This document shows, in pieces, positions 1-8,878 of a stretch of 64,000 nt of DNA. The position numbers and the translations under genes were made by a program. Under the pieces are notes generated by a model. It did no database searches, had not been told where the DNA came from, and saw only the letters and a program-made list of their open reading frames with translations. Positions within the stretch are counted from its first letter, which is position 1. Each line of letters starts with the position of its first letter. The stretch is from Plasmopara viticola (lineage: Eukaryota > Oomycota > Peronosporomycetes > Peronosporales > Peronosporaceae): NCBI GenBank assembly GCA_001695595.3, contig MBPM02000137.1, positions 1 through 64,000 on the forward strand, in the 5' to 3' direction.

Positions 1-3000
1 AAAACGTAGTTGTCAGCAAATACTTGAACTTTCTGAAAGGAGCCGACAAGCCGAAGGTTAACGCTTAAGCAGGTCTTACAAATGCGTACAAAACTGTCCA
101 ACACTAATATAATGTGAAGACCGAGAAGAAAGATTTTTTTTAGCCTGAATGATCACTTCTGGAGCAATACGTGAATATCGTACTAGAGGTCGCTGTCGTT
201 GTGCAGCGCTGGCTTCATCCTATAGTGGAGTAGATTATGTACATACTGATAAAAATGCAGCTTTTATCGCCTTTGAGGCTTAGCCACTCGACTTGGCATC
301 TTCGATAGCTGGCATTAATCACACATTAAGCAACATTATCATCCGTCTCTAATAGAGATTCGGCCAAGCTGATGCGATCCTACAAATGATCTATCTCGTC
401 AGCTTTAGCACATTGAGCTTTCCAGGCTTGAATGCAGCGCGGAAGCGCTAATGACAGCCATTTATCCATTCTAATGAACAATATAATCACTAATTTATAA
501 TCGTGATCCGGATAGAATACAAAGACTTAAAGCTTAAAATTTGCAGTCGAAATTTGACCAGGTTGTACATTATGACTAGTAAGCTCTAGTCATGAACGAA
601 GTGGCTTTAGTTAGCAGCCGTAAGCTGAATCATCGGTACAACATGAAATTCTGACCAATTTTACTGTAGTGCACAGCCAATAAACCAACTGTAAGCGCCA
701 CAAACGACGTTAATCAATCTTGTTTTGTCCGGCAAAGCCAGATTAAGGCCCCTTCTCAAGGCTTCAATCGATATGCTCGAAGCCATTCTGGTGCGTGCTC
801 TCCCATATCAACAATGTAGCCCTCATAGTTCGAGCAGAGGCTTTAAAAAGTTGCAATGTACTAAACCATAAAATAATCCTAGTCTTGAGTCTTTTCAGTA
901 TCGTGACTTAGTCCAAGGAGAAACATCCTATACTTTTTTTAGGTTTTTTTAAGCCAACGATGCTTACGAAGCGTTATGGTAGGCACATTTGCCCATCTTA
1001 GTGTGAAGTTTTTTTGTCTTTGTTTCCTGTTGGGTAATTTGAACAGGAGTTAAGAATCTTTTGAAATGGTTGTGGGTAAGGTAACGTCAAAAAGACCTAA
1101 GCAAATGCCAATTATGATCGGAGCAATGTGTGACCGAATGATAGAACGTCACTGACAAGTTCCATCATCAGTTACGGCAACTATAGCATACCACTTAGCG
1201 TACTAGCCGTTGTGAATGCTATATGCAACTCTCCGCTAAACTTTTATAGTAGCGGTCAACTGAATTTGGGGAAGTATAAAACGTACACCATGGTATGTCG
1301 TTTGGCAGCATGTCCTTTCGTAAAGTCGCCGTTGGACACCAATATAATCGGTGACAAGCGTGGGAAGTTTGACGTTCGCACCATATCGCTTTTTTCCTCA
1401 TTGGACATGAAGGTAGCAATGATATCACGATTTATGTAAAAGTGGAATTGCATGATTACGCGATCAAGTTCGTACCTTGCTTGTTTATCTAGTGATAGAT
1501 CGACGGTAATTCCCCAAACATCACATCTGAGTATTGCTTATATACAAAATATACCGGGTGAGATCCTACAGGATTGAGATTAAGCGCAACATAGGCTGAC
1601 TATAGGACCTTCAACTAAATTTTTGCCAATGAAAAACGTACTTATACCTTCGAGGAAGGTTTTGACTGGTAGACATAAGCTACCCGCAGTTGATAGTATA
1701 GGATACGTAACTTGGAAATTTATGCTACTCACTTGTCGATTTTTGTCATCCGCACTTGAGAATGCTAAACTACTACTACTTTAGCAGCCAAACTAAACGA
1801 TACTGACTTGTTTTTGCTGCTCTCGCTTAAGCATCAGTCGACTTATTTTAATTGACCGCAAGCGTTTGCTGGCGCGCAAAACTCAGTCCATCAAGACTCA
1901 AAATGATTTTTTACTGCTTCGTATACGCGTGTGAGAAAAAAAACACCAGTCGACAGCTATGTAATTGTCATTTTAAAGCTGTCGCGCGCTGGGTTCTCAT
2001 GCTGCAACACCCATCATGAGATAAAATGACTTTGAAGTACCATATCCCAAAGATTTGCCGACGCTCTTATGTATTTTCGGGCGCGGAATTAACAGCGACC
2101 CCTCAACCACGTGAGGGGGACAATTGACTAGATTGTTGCCTCTTTTTTGTACAGGCGTGGATCACGTGCACTTGCTTATCGCAGTCAAAGCAGTGGATAT
2201 CCGAAAGCAATATAATTTATCGTGACTTACTAGATTCGGCAGTCAGATGTTGAGGGTCCCATAAAACGAGGAAAAGCCAAATACGGCATGCCTGAGAGCG
2301 ATCTTGAATTCTAACTATATTTTTTTAGAAGAGCGATAAAAATGTCATCTTTTATCTCTGTTACCTGCACTGTGAAGAGTTGATAGCTAAGCAATAGTAC
2401 CCTTCGACCACTTATGAGCTAATCACCTCGATTTGTTCTAGGTGAAGTGCCCCAGTAGTAGAGGCAATAAAATATTCAAATAAATACTAAGGGAGCTTAT
2501 GTCTGCGTTGACTTGCAGACAAAAAAGCTTAAGCGCTAGCTACTTCAAACCTCTCCGTAACGAATATTGCTAAACTATTTACGCAGATGACGTGTCAATT
2601 AGTCCAGTCTCCTAGGTAAACGAGTACGAGCGCTACGCGCACCAGATCGTCTGTACTCATGGCTGCTTTTTGTTACTACTTTGATCTCCTCGATCCATTA
2701 ATGAAATTTTCATTGTTTCCCTTGAAGATTGGAAACCTTAATCTTTACCAGTTTGAACCTCATACTTACCGCGACCACCAGCTGTGATGTCTGAGATCTG
2801 AAACACAGACCTTGCTCGCAGAGCTCAAACACCTTGACGCATTCAAGCTGCTCAGCAGCAAAGAGGGTCGCGATCAAAGGCGTCTCTTCAGCGACATCGA
2901 TACCAGCAAATCTTCCAATCAGCGCAATCTACGCGTCTAACAGATGTGTGAGTTAATTCAGAGCTATTGCGAGGAATCAAAGAGACACTCTTCTCGCATA

Positions 3001-3580
3001 GGTATAGGACTGACAACGAGGTGCTACCAAGTGTGACCAGGTCATTTAGATCCTTGCACAAAGGAGGCGTGCAGGAATTTTTCGATCTTCTGTTCAAGTC
3101 CGTTCGCAAATTTCAGCCTTATGGGTGCGATAGATTGCAATTAAAACTGATACGCTCAGTACCTTATCGATGTATGTTGAACCTAGTCACACTTCTTTAT
3201 ACGCACCGAATTTTCTCGATCCAAATTACTTCAAACCGATCGTGCACTACATTATAGCGATGGGCACCATTCATTTGTACCGCGATGCTAAGCAAGTTAC
3301 GAAGCGTCGAGCAGACAATCATATAGATTTGCTTAAATAAAATCATGCTTAATTCTCAAACTATACTTTGAAAGTCATCCACTCGTGCGTTTCAGCGTTT
3401 GCAATACTCCTTCCTTGTAGCTACATTCGTACTTACCACTTACTTCAGACATTCTTCATTCATGCCAAGAAGTGTATCACCACCATTTGTGAGATTCATG
3501 TACTATTAATAATATAAGGTTATGACCACTCACGAATTTTAATATTCTAAACCAATCCTACCGCTTTCCAGTTACGCCCA
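1..3580. other. Gene-poor AT-rich spacer
   Basis: No convincing cellular gene is visible. The open frames are short (under 100 codons), overlap one another on both strands and match no family I recognise. The one interpretable part is a Gypsy gag remnant near 2560-2790 on the minus strand, listed separately. Confidence 0.6.
2560..2790 (-). mobile_element. Ty3/Gypsy gag remnant
   Basis: Read on the minus strand across small frame shifts, this stretch gives a Gag-like N-terminal pattern: a phrase like FPIFKGNNENFI, then EEIKVVTKAAMSTD, then DLVRVAL. This resembles the start of Gag in oomycete Gypsy elements (F-x-G-x-E ... E-x-A-M-x-x-A ... RVA-x-A). A similar stretch lies at 35460-35610 on the minus strand, and the two share the DNA phrase CATGGCTGCTT followed by TTGATCTCCT. 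There is no long open frame, so this is a dead fragment. The family call is inference from the residue pattern. Confidence 0.4.
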
Positions 3581-3736
3581 CTCTTGTGTGACGGCCAGTC
3601 AAAGTCGCGAGTTGTGCGCTCGGTTTGTTACAAGTGTCTGCTCTACGACCAAGTACACTCATGCTCACTTCATCTTCTATCACCTCTTGAATTTACAGGT
3701 TTATCATCTCTCCATCTCTTCTCTGTTAAATCTTCC

Positions 3737-4170
3737 ATGTCTGCCCCAGTCAAAGGTGTCGTTCGTCTTCGAGTGCTAGCGGGCAAGGCTAGTCCCTCGC
3801 CGGCCATTGGTCAGGCACTTGGTCCTCTGGGTGTCAACATGATGGAATTTTGCAAGGCTTTTAACGAACGCACGTCCAAAATCACGGACAACGTTCCCGT
3901 CCCCGTCGTGCTCACTGCCTTTACAGATCGCACATTCTCGTTCGCCACCAAGACACCCCCGCGTCGTGGTTTCTCAAGAAAGCAGCAGGCATTACATCGG
4001 GCTCATCGACCCCCGGTCAGCAGGTCGTAGGATCCGTGCATTTGCGTCAAATCTATGAAATTGCCAAGGTCAAGCAACAGGACGAGCTAGTCGACTATAT
4101 CGACCTCCAGTCCATTTGCAAGACACTGATCGGGTCTGCCAAGTCCATGGGACTCGAAGTCGTGCCGTAA
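3737..4170 (+). CDS. MRPL11: Ribosomal protein L11 (mitochondrial/organellar), one-base frameshift
   Basis: This is a uL11-family protein, part of the GTPase-associated stalk base of the large ribosomal subunit. From ATG 3737 the frame reads MSAPVKGVVRLRVLAGKAS, then the signatures PAIGQALGPLGVN and MEFCKAFNERT, then DRTFSFATKTPP. The frame is lost at the run of five C residues at 3956-3960. From 3961 the next frame continues the family perfectly (SWFLKKAAGI, then GSVHLRQIYEIAKVKQQDE, then a C-terminus SAKSMGLEVVP) to TAA at 4168-4170. One missing C in that run explains everything; the intact length would be about 144 residues, normal for bacterial-type L11. The bacterial-like sequence and resemblance to MRPL11 point to the mitochondrial protein. 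No targeting presequence is visible after this ATG, so an upstream exon is possible. It is convergent with the kinase gene, 140 bp away. Confidence 0.85.
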
Positions 4171-4310
4171 AGATCAAAGTTTGCGGATTTATAGTAATAC
4201 ACGATGCGTATAGCACTCTGCGTCAATGTACTATAGTAGTCATCCCGTGCAAATTATATTCTACATGAAAGAATTCCTGTGACCTCGTCTCTAAAAAGGT
4301 GTCCAAGGCC

Positions 4311-6716
4311 CTACTCGCCCAATTCCATTTTAATGTCACTGTCGCAAAAGACGGACGTCCGGCGCGACCCAATGATATCGCTGCCCATGTAGCTAAAGTC
4401 ATCAAAGTGCATGGCCATAATGCCCGAGCCCGTCGAGGACCCAAGGACACTGACGACTGGCGAATCGGCAACTTCTTGTTGCTTGAAAATGTTCGGGACA
4501 TAGTGCAAGTTGGCATTCAACGTCGCACTGCTCGTTCGCGTGCGACTGCCATGAAAATCTTTCGTCACGGGGCGAAACGGAGGCTCGAGCCGACGCTCAA
4601 AGAGCGCGTCCCAATCCATGCCTTCAAACCACGGATGGTCCATGATTTCCTTGGCCCCCGTCGTCCCACACCCGAGGCGCTGGCGTGGGTTTTTCACCAA
4701 CAGCCGTTTTAAAAAATCCATCGCCGTGGGTGAAAAGAGGTCGGGCGGGTACGCCGCGTCTTTGCTAAGAATGTTTTGAAACATTTGGCGACGATTCTTG
4801 TGCCAGAAGGGCGTATGCCCCTTCATCATCTCGTACACTAAGACGCCATAACTCCACCAATCGACGGTATTGCCATACGACGACGCCGTGCGTTGACTGC
4901 AGAGCAACTCGGGGGCCAGGTATTCCGGCGTGCCCACAAACGTCGAGCCTTCGTCGTCTTCTTTCGACAACCCAAAGTCCGTGATCGCAACGTGGCCGTC
5001 ACTGTCCATGAGAATGTTCTCGAGCTTGAGATCGCGGTACATAATGTGCATACTGTGCAAATGCGCCAGCGACAAGACCAACTCTGCCGCGTAAAAGCGC
5101 GCGCGTGGCTCGCTAAAGCGCTTTTCTTTCCGCAAGTGCACAAACAACGACCCGCCCGAGTAATAATCCATCACGAGGTACAATTTCTGATGGTTCTGAA
5201 ACGCATAGCGTAGTCGCACGACGAACGGATGTTCGACGTGCTTGAGAATGCGTTGCTCCGACTTGGTGTGTTCGACTTGTTTCTTCTTAAACACGTCTTG
5301 TTTCCGCAATACTTTCATGGCATAGACCCGCCCCGTGTTCTTGCCATGCTTCTTCTTGGCTAGAAACACCTTTCCATACGCGCCTTTGCCCACGACCGAG
5401 AGCAGGTCAAAGTCATTGACACTCATGGACGTCGAAATGACCATGCTCCGTCGTGAGCTCCGCGCACTGTTCGAACGACTTCCCATATGATTATTGCCAT
5501 CCGCATCGTCGTCGTCTTTAAACTTGGCATCCTCGAAATGCTCTTGGTGATGCGACGTAGACATGGCGACGGCGCCAGCGTATGCGTACTTAGACAGCCG
5601 ACTCATTTCATCCATCAACTCGTCTTCGTCCGCTTCGTCCGGCAACGAGCCTCGTGCACTGTCAAAGAAAGCAAAGACTGTGTTCATGCTGGCCGCAATG
5701 GTCCAGGCGGTATTCGACGACTTTTGCTCCGCAGGCGACGTGGGTTCCCCGGCCGAGAGACTGAGGCAACCGAGTTGCATACAATCTTGCAATTGCGTCC
5801 CTGGACTCTCTTTCGAGCGCTGCCAATTGATGGCTCTGGTCCCAAGCAAGCCACGCACTTCTTCCGTATCCTCTGCCTCGACACGATGACTCGACTCGAT
5901 AAAAGCAATGGCTGCCAACTTGGAGCGCAAAAGCGGTTGGGTACAGATCAAGTGCTTGGTCAAGGCCCCACCCCGTCCGTAAGCTGCAATGTAGACCTGT
6001 GAACATGACGTGCAGCGACCAAAGGTTTCCCAGACGTACCGCACGTGCATCTCGGGCGTACTCGAGTTGGGAATCGGAATCTTCTCGGTCCCGACACTGA
6101 CAGTGTTCGTGCTTGGGTTCATGACCACGACGCCATAGCCTTTTGAGAGTGCCGCGTGGAGGTACGGTAGCATTGAGCCCGACCGGTACTGATCCGGACT
6201 CGCCGTCGCTTCGAGGACGAGCGAGCGGCTCCAGATACCGGGTTGTATGCCATTGCCACTGACAATCACGAGCAGTAATCGACGGCAAATGTGCCAATTC
6301 GCACTCATGAAAATACTACACCGTGCCGCGCTGTCGGCGGACGGGATGCACGTCTCGACAAAGCCCAGCTCGATCATTTTCTGTTGCTCCTCGAGGACAA
6401 TCTGGTGCAGGAGCGCCTCCATGATGCTACGGTTGTTGTGCTGCATTGGTCGAGAATTGGTATACGATGTGTACCCATCCAAGACACGAAAGCAGGGCAC
6501 GGTACCGTCTCGAAATCGACCCAGTCGCTGACTCGACAAAATGCAAGAAAGGATTTGCCATACCTTCTCTGGGGGTCGGGAGAGGAAGGCACTTGCTAGA
6601 AAAACAGCTGCCACGAGGCTATAGAGTTTTGAATATGGAGGAAGAGGCAGCAGCTCCCCCGCGACTGTGACGGGGGCCACCACTTTCGCGCGACCTTGAC
6701 ATGTGACGTGGACCAC
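4311..6716 (-). CDS. Arb2-like domain fused to AGC-family Ser/Thr protein kinase
   Basis: The open frame is 801 codons. Residues about 75-300 resemble the Arb2/FAM172 (ARB2A) domain: RPMQHNNRSIMEALLHQ, LLLVIVSGNGIQPGIWSR near 147-164, and KGYGVVVMNP near 192-201. An acidic, Ser-rich linker (about 350-430) leads to a complete kinase domain, about 436-698: glycine loop GKGAYG 443-448, Lys468, YRD 560-562 (Tyr for the usual His), DFG 580-582, and activation loop TFVGTPEYLAPE 592-603. The AGC C-terminal tail ends in a hydrophobic motif FDDFSY at 771-776. The TFVGTPEY loop and that tail suggest PDK1/TORC2-type control (family knowledge). The frame opens with GTG at 6714-6716 and the first in-frame ATG (6446) falls inside the Arb2-like part, so the 5' end is unresolved. 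Paired ATGs at 6732 and 6729 open another frame and may mark an upstream exon. Kinase catalysis looks intact; Arb2 function is inferred. Confidence 0.85.
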   Translation of the reverse strand: MVHVTCQGRAKVVAPVTVAGELLPLPPYSKLYSLVAAVFLASAFLSRPPEKVWQILSCILSSQRLGRFRDGTVPCFRVLDGYTSYTNSRPMQHNNRSIMEALLHQIVLEEQQKMIELGFVETCIPSADSAARCSIFMSANWHICRRLLLVIVSGNGIQPGIWSRSLVLEATASPDQYRSGSMLPYLHAALSKGYGVVVMNPSTNTVSVGTEKIPIPNSSTPEMHVRYVWETFGRCTSCSQVYIAAYGRGGALTKHLICTQPLLRSKLAAIAFIESSHRVEAEDTEEVRGLLGTRAINWQRSKESPGTQLQDCMQLGCLSLSAGEPTSPAEQKSSNTAWTIAASMNTVFAFFDSARGSLPDEADEDELMDEMSRLSKYAYAGAVAMSTSHHQEHFEDAKFKDDDDADGNNHMGSRSNSARSSRRSMVISTSMSVNDFDLLSVVGKGAYGKVFLAKKKHGKNTGRVYAMKVLRKQDVFKKKQVEHTKSEQRILKHVEHPFVVRLRYAFQNHQKLYLVMDYYSGGSLFVHLRKEKRFSEPRARFYAAELVLSLAHLHSMHIMYRDLKLENILMDSDGHVAITDFGLSKEDDEGSTFVGTPEYLAPELLCSQRTASSYGNTVDWWSYGVLVYEMMKGHTPFWHKNRRQMFQNILSKDAAYPPDLFSPTAMDFLKRLLVKNPRQRLGCGTTGAKEIMDHPWFEGMDWDALFERRLEPPFRPVTKDFHGSRTRTSSATLNANLHYVPNIFKQQEVADSPVVSVLGSSTGSGIMAMHFDDFSYMGSDIIGSRRTSVFCDSDIKMELGE

Positions 6717-6884
6717 AGCGTCGAGCCATCATGTCCGTCGTGACCTTGGTCCGTCCCTTTGATGGATCTCTAGTGACTTGCGCCGCAATATCGAAGCCAT
6801 GGCGTCAAGTACAGTGTCGAGAAGGTCATTGTGAATTTGACATTGTACAAGCAATATCGCTATTGTCAGAGCTCGTGGCTAGAA
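6717..6884. promoter_or_regulatory. Divergent intergenic region, kinase / secreted protein
   Basis: About 168 bp separate the minus-strand kinase open frame from the ATG of the plus-strand secreted-protein gene, so the two genes probably share a promoter region. Part of it may be kinase 5' exon, because ATGs on the minus strand lie at 6732 and 6729. I could not identify a clear oomycete initiator element. Confidence 0.4.
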
Positions 6885-7607
6885 ATGTCGAGCTATACTA
6901 TACTCTTGCTTGCTGCACTGTTTTCTGTGGACGTGACGAGTCAATTTGCTGCTGGACCAGGCTTTGGTGAAACGCCTCAAGCAATGCCACTTATGACCAC
7001 AAGTTCCCAAATCGCACGATCGAATGCAAATGCAACGACTGCTTCCTCTGGATCGTTAAGCTCGGGCAAACGTGCTTCGATGGACAATTCCGAAAGCAGT
7101 GACAGTGGCAGTGACTCGAGCGTCGATGGTGAGAGCGGACAGTCTGCGAGTCGAGGAAGTGACGACGAGAGTGGCAGCTCGAGCGCTTCAAGTAGCTCCA
7201 GTTTAGAGTACGAATGTGATTGTCGAATGCTCCGCCGGGTGTCGCTGATGGGGGCGTCGGATTACTGTCTCGCGCCCAATGCTTTGCTGAGCAGTAAGTG
7301 TGGCAACATTGAGTTGGGCGAACATGGTGCGTGTCCAATGACTGGTGCGCAGCCGTGCTCTTTGCAAGGCCATGTCCTAGCCAACGATTCGCTCTGTGCA
7401 CTGGATGACAAGGACGAAACGTACAAGTGCGTTGCGAGTAAAGATGATTTGGAAATTCAAAAGCACGGCGGCAAGAAGAAGAAGCGATCGAATCGCCGAA
7501 ACAGATCGAGCGCATCAAAAAGCTTTGCTATGTCGCAGCAACGATTGGCATATCGATGGCTGCCACTTGCCGTGTGTGTTGTAGCTGGCGTGATGGCGAT
7601 CGTGTGA
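6885..7607 (+). CDS. Secreted Ser-rich / eight-cysteine protein with C-terminal hydrophobic tail
   Basis: The frame is open further upstream, but ATG 6885 is preferred because it places a clean signal peptide at the start (MSSYTILLLAALFSVDVTSQ). The mature protein has a low-complexity Ser/Gly/Asp/Glu region (about residues 38-110), then a compact block with exactly eight cysteines beginning ECDC and ending YKC. A strongly basic patch (KKKKRSNRRNR) follows, and a hydrophobic C-terminus (WLPLAVCVVAGVMAIV) runs to the stop. The last part could be a transmembrane anchor or a GPI-attachment signal. The total is 240 residues. I do not recognise the cysteine domain, and I see no RxLR motif. The layout suits a cell-surface or secreted glycoprotein-like protein, and eight cysteines would allow four disulfides. 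It is convergent with the FIT-family gene, 96 bp away. Function unknown. Confidence 0.75.
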   Translation: MSSYTILLLAALFSVDVTSQFAAGPGFGETPQAMPLMTTSSQIARSNANATTASSGSLSSGKRASMDNSESSDSGSDSSVDGESGQSASRGSDDESGSSSASSSSSLEYECDCRMLRRVSLMGASDYCLAPNALLSSKCGNIELGEHGACPMTGAQPCSLQGHVLANDSLCALDDKDETYKCVASKDDLEIQKHGGKKKKRSNRRNRSSASKSFAMSQQRLAYRWLPLAVCVVAGVMAIV

Positions 7608-7703
7608 GTAAAATCATCTGTTAGTCTTAATTTATCACGAGCATAACACAATTTAACGCCTAAAACCTCGTATCTGTGATAATCTATCGTGTTTATGCCT
7701 TAC

Positions 7704-8728
7704 TTAGTAGTTTTTCTTATAATCTTCGGGTGGCAGGACAAAGTTGCTCAAGCGCAACCACTTTAAGGAAGCAAAGTAGTCTTGAGTCAATAGCGCCAGT
7801 GGTCCCATGACACTTGCTTGCGCAATGAGTAGTCCCACCACATTCTCGGCGGTCGTGTGAAAGTACGATGCCGTGAAAAAGAGCAAGTACGTTGCCAGGC
7901 CACCAATCAGGAGCAGCCACGTGCGCAGCACTGCTTGCTTGATGCGTGATCCCGTGCTTTCAACAGTCACGGCGAACCATTCAAACAATGGAATTGCCAT
8001 GTAGTGGGTCACGAGGAGGACAATATGATCCGAGTGGTCAAAGGCAGCAGGACAGCGCTTGGTGCGACGCAAGTCGGCGTACCAGCATGAATTGGCGTGG
8101 CCTGTAAGGTGCACGAGTCGCGTTTCGACCAATCCCAATCCCATGTAGAGCCCCACCGTGCGAAGAGCCATCACTGCGACGTAGAGCAAGCCTCGACGGA
8201 CGTACACGCGAACACGGGGCATGCTCACGTTCGGTCCAAGCATCATCGAGCCATAATTAAAGACTAGAGCCGACAACGGGATCGCCCACGCTCCCTAGTG
8301 ATCAAGCTCTTTGTTAAACGATAAATTAACCGTAATTTATTGCCGTAAAACGTACCTGAAGCGACGTTATGATGGGCATAAGATCCATGCCAATGTAACA
8401 AGGGGCATCTTCGTACCCACCTACTTCATTGTTGCAGCAAATAACGTCCGATCCTTCTACTGCATCAACATGCAACCAGTTGCTGTCGCAGCTAGGTGAC
8501 ATCACAGCCCGGTAAAAAACTTTGTGCTCATTTAGCAACTGCAATCACGTACTCTCCCTCCACGCGTACAAACTTGCGAGGAAATCGGCTGGACGTATAG
8601 AAAACGAGCAGCAGGAGAAATATATTCACGGTTAGGAACAATCCGCGTGCATTCATCTTGTGCAGCGTGAGCAGCGCCCTTTGCGCCGCAGAGAGCGTTT
8701 TAGGAACCCCCGGTCTATTCCCCAGCAT
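7704..8728 (-). CDS. FIT-family (fat storage-inducing transmembrane) protein, three exons
   Basis: The exons are 8728-8553, 8491-8356 and 8294-7704; both introns are 61 nt, begin GTACGT and end CTAG, and the phases match exactly. The joined protein is about 300 residues. Exon 1 (ATG 8728) carries a membrane segment (LFLTVNIFLLLLVFY). Exon 3 has the FIT signatures: FDHSDHIVLL with His194 and TASYFHTTAENVVG with His250, the two conserved histidines of FITM/Scs3 proteins, plus further hydrophobic segments. In characterised members these ER proteins support lipid-droplet formation and have acyl-CoA diphosphatase activity. That function is inferred here. Length is slightly above FITM2 (about 262). 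The alternative reading as two or three small unrelated genes fails, because the frames join in phase at canonical splice sites. The gene diverges from actin across 150 bp. Family call fairly sure, exon structure sure. Confidence 0.75.
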
Positions 8729-8878
8729 TATTCTAACTTTTAGGTCAAATTCTGTCAAATAGTGTGGTGGACACCATACGCTCACATTCGACAGTTAGGT
8801 TGAAGTTATTGTTCATGTATCACAAGAGGCATTCTGCAATAGTCCCTAGTAGCAGCTTTTAAGTAAGGTGGAAGAGAG
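8729..8878. promoter_or_regulatory. Bidirectional promoter region, FIT gene / actin
   Basis: Only 150 bp separate the two divergent ATGs (8728 minus, 8879 plus). The stretch holds no open frame. A CTCACATTCGACAG phrase near 8781-8794 loosely resembles the oomycete initiator (GCTCATTYYNCAWTTT), but the match is partial and I do not claim it. Both 5' untranslated regions must be short. Confidence 0.45.

Noticed and set aside
5662..6297. 211-codon frame on the same strand as the kinase, in another phase
   Set aside because: It is a shadow frame inside the Arb2-kinase coding sequence with biased His/Arg/Trp content and no domain pattern.
6528..6564. 36-nt intron in the kinase gene (GTATGG...GTCAG)
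   Set aside because: It is in phase but shorter than any intron placed elsewhere here (56-75 nt). It would also leave the start-codon problem unsolved.
6991..7518. 175-codon frame antisense to the secreted protein
   Set aside because: It is a shadow of the GC-biased Ser-rich sequence and has no recognisable features.
8326..8785. Two independent small genes upstream of the FIT-family frame
   Set aside because: Both rejoin the downstream frame in phase over 61-nt introns. The apparent start of the 8785 frame is GTG, and the true ATG is at 8728.
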